Assembly (NCBI GenBank): GCA_018292915.2
Contig: JACVVK020000350.1
Location: 443,501 to 507,500, forward strand
Direction: 5' to 3'
Length of the DNA: 64,000 nt
Source: Batillaria attramentaria
Taxonomy: Eukaryota; Mollusca; Gastropoda; Batillariidae
The notes beneath the pieces were generated by a model, which saw only the letters and a program-made list of their open reading frames with translations, ran no database searches and was not told where the DNA came from. Shown piece by piece: positions 59,281-64,000 of the stretch. The translations under genes were made by a program, and so were the position numbers. Every line of letters begins with the position of its first letter. Positions within the stretch are counted from its first letter, which is position 1.

Positions 59281-59548
59281 CGGATTGTGGACTAATGAGG
59301 GTTTCTTAATCCTGCACATTTGCAATAAGTTATTAGTACATACAATAAAAACCAATTCATCACTCAAGGCTATCACGTGGGCTTAAGATTACTTCTTACG
59401 GCCAGCGTAGAGTCAGAGGAATGTATAAATTATCAGGTAAGGTGACTTCAACTCTGACTATAATAAACCAATCATGTGCAATTTATCCCCTTCACTTTGT
59501 GTATTTTTCATATCCACATGGCTTTGTCACAGTTACAAAAAGAAAAGG

Positions 59549-59550
<2 letters not shown>

Positions 59551-59620
<70 letters not shown>
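59551..59620. repeat. (AC)n microsatellite
   Basis: About 68 bp pure AC. Confidence 0.96.
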
Positions 59621-59621
<1 letters not shown>

Positions 59622-59797
59622 GGATGTAATCAATATGGACAGGAGTGTTTCCAGTGCTACTCCGCTATAATTTTGTTTAAAATACAGTGTATGAGCAAAC
59701 ACACGTCTTTGCATTGCACTAACGCGTCAGTCAAAGTCGTTGTCTGGTTGATAAACGGCCACTTTCTCAGTTTCATGCCGACAGGCCGAAGTCCGTT

Positions 59798-60275
59798 GGA
59801 AACACTCGGTGCTACTCAAATTTTAAACTGGAAACACTCGGTGCTACTCAAATTTTAAACTGGAAACACTTGCAAACTTGGTGCTACTCAAATTTTAAAC
59901 TGGAAACACTCGGTGCTACTCAAATATTGAACTGGAAACACTCGGTGCTACTCAAATTTTAAACTGGAAACACTTGGTGCTACTCAAATTTTAAACTGGC
60001 AACACCTGGTGCTACTCAAAGTTTAAACTGGCAACACTTGGTGCTACTCAAATTTTAAACTGGAAATACTTGGTGCTACTCAAATTTTAAACCGGAGACA
60101 CTCGGTGCTACTCAAATTTTAAACTGGAAACACTTGGTGCTACTCAAAGTTTAAACTGGAAACAGTCGGTGCTACTCAAATTTTAAACTGGAAACACTCG
60201 GTGCTACTCAAATTTTAAACCGGAAACACCCCATGCTACTCAATTTTGGAAATGGAAACACTCGGTGCTACTTTT
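59798..60275. repeat. 32-bp minisatellite, about 15 copies
   Basis: Unit GGAAACACTCGGTGCTACTC followed by AAATTTTAAACT. Copies are slightly diverged (C/T, A/G and one 7-bp expansion at about 59872) and decay at the right end. There are no unique spacers, so it is not a CRISPR-like array. Confidence 0.95.
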
Positions 60276-62280
60276 TGGAAACACTCTGTCCTGGCGGTGC
60301 TAATTTTGAAGCACAGTAGCACCGGAAACACTTTCGCTAATTTTGACTACACCCCGTTAAAAAGGGATCGACTGCACCTTGGCTACCTTGCTATTGCACA
60401 GCGCGCAGTAAGGCTGAAAAAATAAAAAAGTAATAGAAAAAAATCCCAATATTCGAACAGCGATAAAATACCGCCGAAGATGAGCCGGTGGAGTGTTCCT
60501 GAGTGTGTTTGTTGAGGACAACAAGATGGCGAAATAGCGCTGTTGTCCACCCCACGGAGAGAGTTTACTGCCCGGTGTGAGTGATTGAGTGGCCAATAAG
60601 ACGGGAAGATACCTAGCCACCTGTGGGATATTGATCATTGTGATATGTCTTCTTACCCCCCCCCCCCTCCACACACACACACACTTCCTACCCTCTCCAC
60701 TACCCGTCATCACACACACACACACACACACACGCGCGCGCGCGCAAACCCCTTGTCCAGAACCAATACGCTCTGTATTTACACCCCCTCCCACCCCCCA
60801 CCCTCCTAAAAAACAAACCCAAACAAGACTAAAATAAATAAAATAATAAAATAATGAATAAATAAAACTAAATAAATAAATGAAAGAAAAATAAATAAAC
60901 GAATTAAAAAAGTAAAAAAAAAAATTACAAGCAAAAAAAAAAAATAAAAAAATCGAAATGCCCATGTATTTGCACCCTCCCCCCCCCCCCTCTTCCCCAT
61001 CGAAATACTTAAAAAAAAAATTACCGTTACCCTTGCCTAAGTTAGTGGACGTCTAAAATGTATGTTTTGCGAATTTCTAAAACACATGACATATAGCACG
61101 CAGGCATTGGAAAAGACACTGACATCCAGCCGGGGTGTTCTCTGTCCCATTTAAACACAACCAGAATTTAATAACTGCTCCACGTCCTACGTTTAATCAA
61201 CTATGCGTGAATCTTATCCCGTTTGGAATCTTCATTTTGGGACGAGCTCTGCTCATACCTGCTTGCAGACCATAATAAGGTGCTACACACACACACAAAA
61301 AAAAAAACAAACTTTTGTATCAGGAATCTGTGCATAGCCATCTGAAACGCGTTTGTCCGTCTAACCTGTCTGTCTGTGTGCTTACCAAGCCTCTCCTGAA
61401 GTACCACGCTTTTAGTACGACAACAAGCCACAAGAGGTGCCAAGAGGCCTGGGTACAAAGCCGTTGTACCAACACCTGAATACACACATGGCGGTACGTC
61501 CACTCACAATATATACGACACTAGGGCAACAGGGTCATGTCAAATGGTCAACAGGCTCAGGCTGATATCAAACGTATAACACATCGCAAACCGTTGTACA
61601 ATTCTCATAACACCCTCGTGGAAATTAGCCTTTACTAGTACTACTAGCTAGTCCCGCGTTCTTTAGAATTCTGCAATACAACAGACTTAAGGAGTTGCAT
61701 AATTTTGGTACAATATAATCAATATTTATCTTCTTGACTTTTTGTCCCACAACGACCGATGAACTCCAGCTCACTGAACAATCTGTTTTAACACTAAACA
61801 AAAACAAGGCATTACTAGCACATTGTACGTACTTACCTACTAGTACTAGTCTTCATTTTTTTCTGCTGTGATCAGAGACATACTTATGTCTCTGCTGTAA
61901 TACGGCAGCGTTCAAGAGTTGCACTATTTTCGCAAATCATTAACCGAAACTGAATTTTACGTTTTAAGTATGAATAAATGGGTTTGGCTGATTTGATATG
62001 ATTTGCTTTGAACTGGGGTGTAGGTCATGCATTGCTCTTAGAGTTTAGGCCTTAGATACGCCCATGGTTCTCTACCCCGAGTTCCATGGTGGTGTTAAAC
62101 CACCTAGAATCTTCAAGAATGTTTCATGTAATCCAGGATTTCTGGGCCAGGTTTTGAAATCATGTGAGATTTAGAAACCCTTTCATTCTAGAGTTATCTG
62201 TTTGAGGGTTGCCAGTGCCAGTGCAACTCACGAATCAAAGGGAGGGAACATGGGACACAAAACAGACACACAAGTAAAAG
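60276..62280. other. Non-coding region
   Basis: No convincing gene. A minus-strand stretch at about 61395-61480 has an acceptor (TGTGTATTCAG) and a GTAAGC donor and could be a short exon (ALYPGLLAPLVACC...), but nothing supports it. Poly-C at 60657-60668 and 60976-60990. Confidence 0.5.
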
Positions 62281-62289
62281 AGAGGGGGG

Positions 62290-62290
62290 G

Positions 62291-62360
<70 letters not shown>
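62290..62360. repeat. (GA)n microsatellite
   Basis: About 65 bp pure GA. Confidence 0.96.
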
Positions 62361-62361
<1 letters not shown>

Positions 62362-64000
62362 AAAAGAACAGACACAAAAAAGAGAAGAGCACCTGTTTCG
62401 CTAAATCGTTGGCAAATGCACTTCACTCAGGTAAAGGAAAGATTAGGTTTGTGAAATCGTCCCGTGAATAGTTGGAACATGACTTATTTCTTCAGAAGCT
62501 GTTCGGAAAAAAAAACCCACAAAAACAAAAAGACAAGCACGTGATCAAGTTAATCAGCATAAACCGGAGGAAATGTCTGTCTACGGACACTGCATTACGA
62601 ACAAAGAAAAATCTCACCTTAAACTTTAATCACCAGCTGTTAACAGGTCGATGAAAACACTTCGATTGCCAGTGCCACAGCATTTCCATTTTAAGAATGT
62701 TAGTGCACGTTTTTTTTAAAAATGTTATTTCTTTTCAAAAAGGCACAGCTTCAGCACAAATGTCAATAGACCATGCACTTCCTTCACAACATAAAGGCAT
62801 TCACAGTCAATTAAACGTGTTCTGCACTGCTGCAAAACTGGCACCGTTTTTTAAATACCATTATGGCGACACAGTCAACAAGTTCAGCTCATGACACAAG
62901 CGAGACACAGGCACAGCGCTTCACAAAACGACACTTTTGCCGGCAACATCAGCAGTACAAGACTGATGGAAACGATTTGTTTCTTGTTTGCTTAGAATGT
63001 TGTTCCTCTTGCGGTTTTCTGAGGAAGCGGAGAAAATTTTGTTAACACTGATCTAGGTGACAGATAATCAGTCACGCTTGATTTTTTTTGTAACATGAAC
63101 TGGAACCAGACAGGGAAAGCGTGACCACAAAGCTGTCGACCTACACAACAAGAAACACACAGGGCGGGTGACACAGAGGCTAGCACTTCACTGAACAACA
63201 CCATTTTCACCACAGGCTGACGGCAGTAAAGGACAGAAGACATGAGCCAAACGAACGACTGCTGTGCCGTCGTGGACAGTTTTCTTAGCAGTCCCGTGCT
63301 TCAAGCTCCCGCACACCTTTTGTTCCAAGAGCTACACATTTCCATTTGTTAGACTTCTCTATGGTAGATCAAAGAGTTCCGTTGGTCAAGGATTCTGTGA
63401 GGTGACTGTTCTTTGCTGTCTTGTGTTAAGGAAAAGGCCGCACATTCACCACGATCATTCAAAAGTTCAGTCTTATTTCCACTACGTTCTTCCTGTGCTC
63501 CACGCCACGACTAGATTCCACGTGTCTTTGAAGACTGTTAGTGTTAACGACCGCCGCGAGATGCCCGCCTGTACGCTACAACTCCTGGCTAGAATAATTT
63601 CTCTTTGAGCACACGCACAAAACAGGCGCTACCCCCTTCTACTACACTGCAAGCTCTTTTTAAGCACACGCACAAAACAGGTGCTACCCCCTTTCTGTTA
63701 GACTGCAATTTCTTTTCAAAGTGCGTCTCTCTTGCTGTTGTACCGGTAGTGAGCCAAGTCGCGAACACGTCTACGGTTCCAGCGTTGGTTCTGTATGAGA
63801 ACACGACAGCGGGACAGTGAGTGCGTGCCTCCCGTAGCACGGTGATCGGCGAGATCAGCTATCAGCTGTGGGGAAGCCAGCGACCGATACTAGCGGGTAG
63901 ACACCCCGAGGTGGAAAGAATGCGCTGGCGGCCTGCCGGGCACGGGAGGGGGCCGGAGGTTTTCAGTTTGTGGAGCGTCGCTCTAAGTGGGGGGAAGGTA
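62361..64000. other. Non-coding region to window end
   Basis: No recognised exon. A 32-bp phrase (AGCACACGCACAAAACAGG...GCTACCCCC) is duplicated at 63608 and 63664. The last 200 bp turn GC-rich, which could be the edge of a promoter or first exon; this is not demonstrable. Confidence 0.45.

Noticed and set aside
59798..60275. CRISPR-like array
   Set aside because: The repeats abut with no unique spacers, and the host is an animal genome.
61395..61480. Possible minus-strand exon of the GAS2-like gene
   Set aside because: An acceptor and GTAAGC donor are present, but the peptide resembles neither CH nor GAR domains.

Overview
The window is animal nuclear DNA: split genes with GT-AG introns, dense microsatellites and homopolymers, tRNA-derived SINEs, LINE remnants and many small inverted-repeat DNA transposons. 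Gene content and repeat style suggest a lophotrochozoan, probably a mollusc. That placement is inference; no species can be named from the sequence alone.

Layout: (1) 1-4620, minus strand: a frameshifted LINE retrotransposon running off the left edge. (2) 7413-15956, minus: the 5' part of a metalloprotease of the ADAM10/ADAM17 class. Eight short exons were assembled from splice sites and reading phase. They cover the signal peptide, prodomain, furin site and first half of the catalytic domain; the zinc-binding exon was not found. (3) 17704-21904, plus: complete PGAM5, five exons, 288 codons. (4) 19.0-26.5 kb: six hAT-like inverted-repeat elements with 5-6 bp target duplications, two inside PGAM5 introns and four downstream. 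(5) 26.5-35 kb: gene-poor, with a foldback element, a SINE nested in a DNA transposon, and another CAGGG-ended element. (6) 35092-35838, minus: complete PHETA/Sesquipedalian endosomal PH-domain gene. (7) 36451-43973, plus: complete PLBD2-like lysosomal phospholipase B-like gene, eleven exons, 558 codons, divergent from PHETA. (8) 48948-52359, minus: a 3.4-kb serine/proline-rich terminal exon, best read as the C-terminal half of a GAS2-like (GAS2L1/2, fly Pigs) actin-microtubule linker. It converges on PLBD2; apparent poly(A) signals of the two genes lie about 120 bp apart. (9) 52.4-64 kb: no recognised exon; paired MITEs, a divergent 0.3-kb tandem duplication, a 32-bp minisatellite and very long dinucleotide arrays.

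The genes are unrelated housekeeping or membrane-traffic genes in two head-to-head pairs (ADAM-like/PGAM5 and PHETA/PLBD2) and one tail-to-tail pair (PLBD2/GAS2-like). They show no operon-like cooperation. The most novel material is in the mobile elements: the 19-26.5 kb cluster, whose remnants encode BED-type zinc fingers and PCNA-box-like N-termini, and a tRNA-SINE family ending in C-rich rather than A-rich tails.
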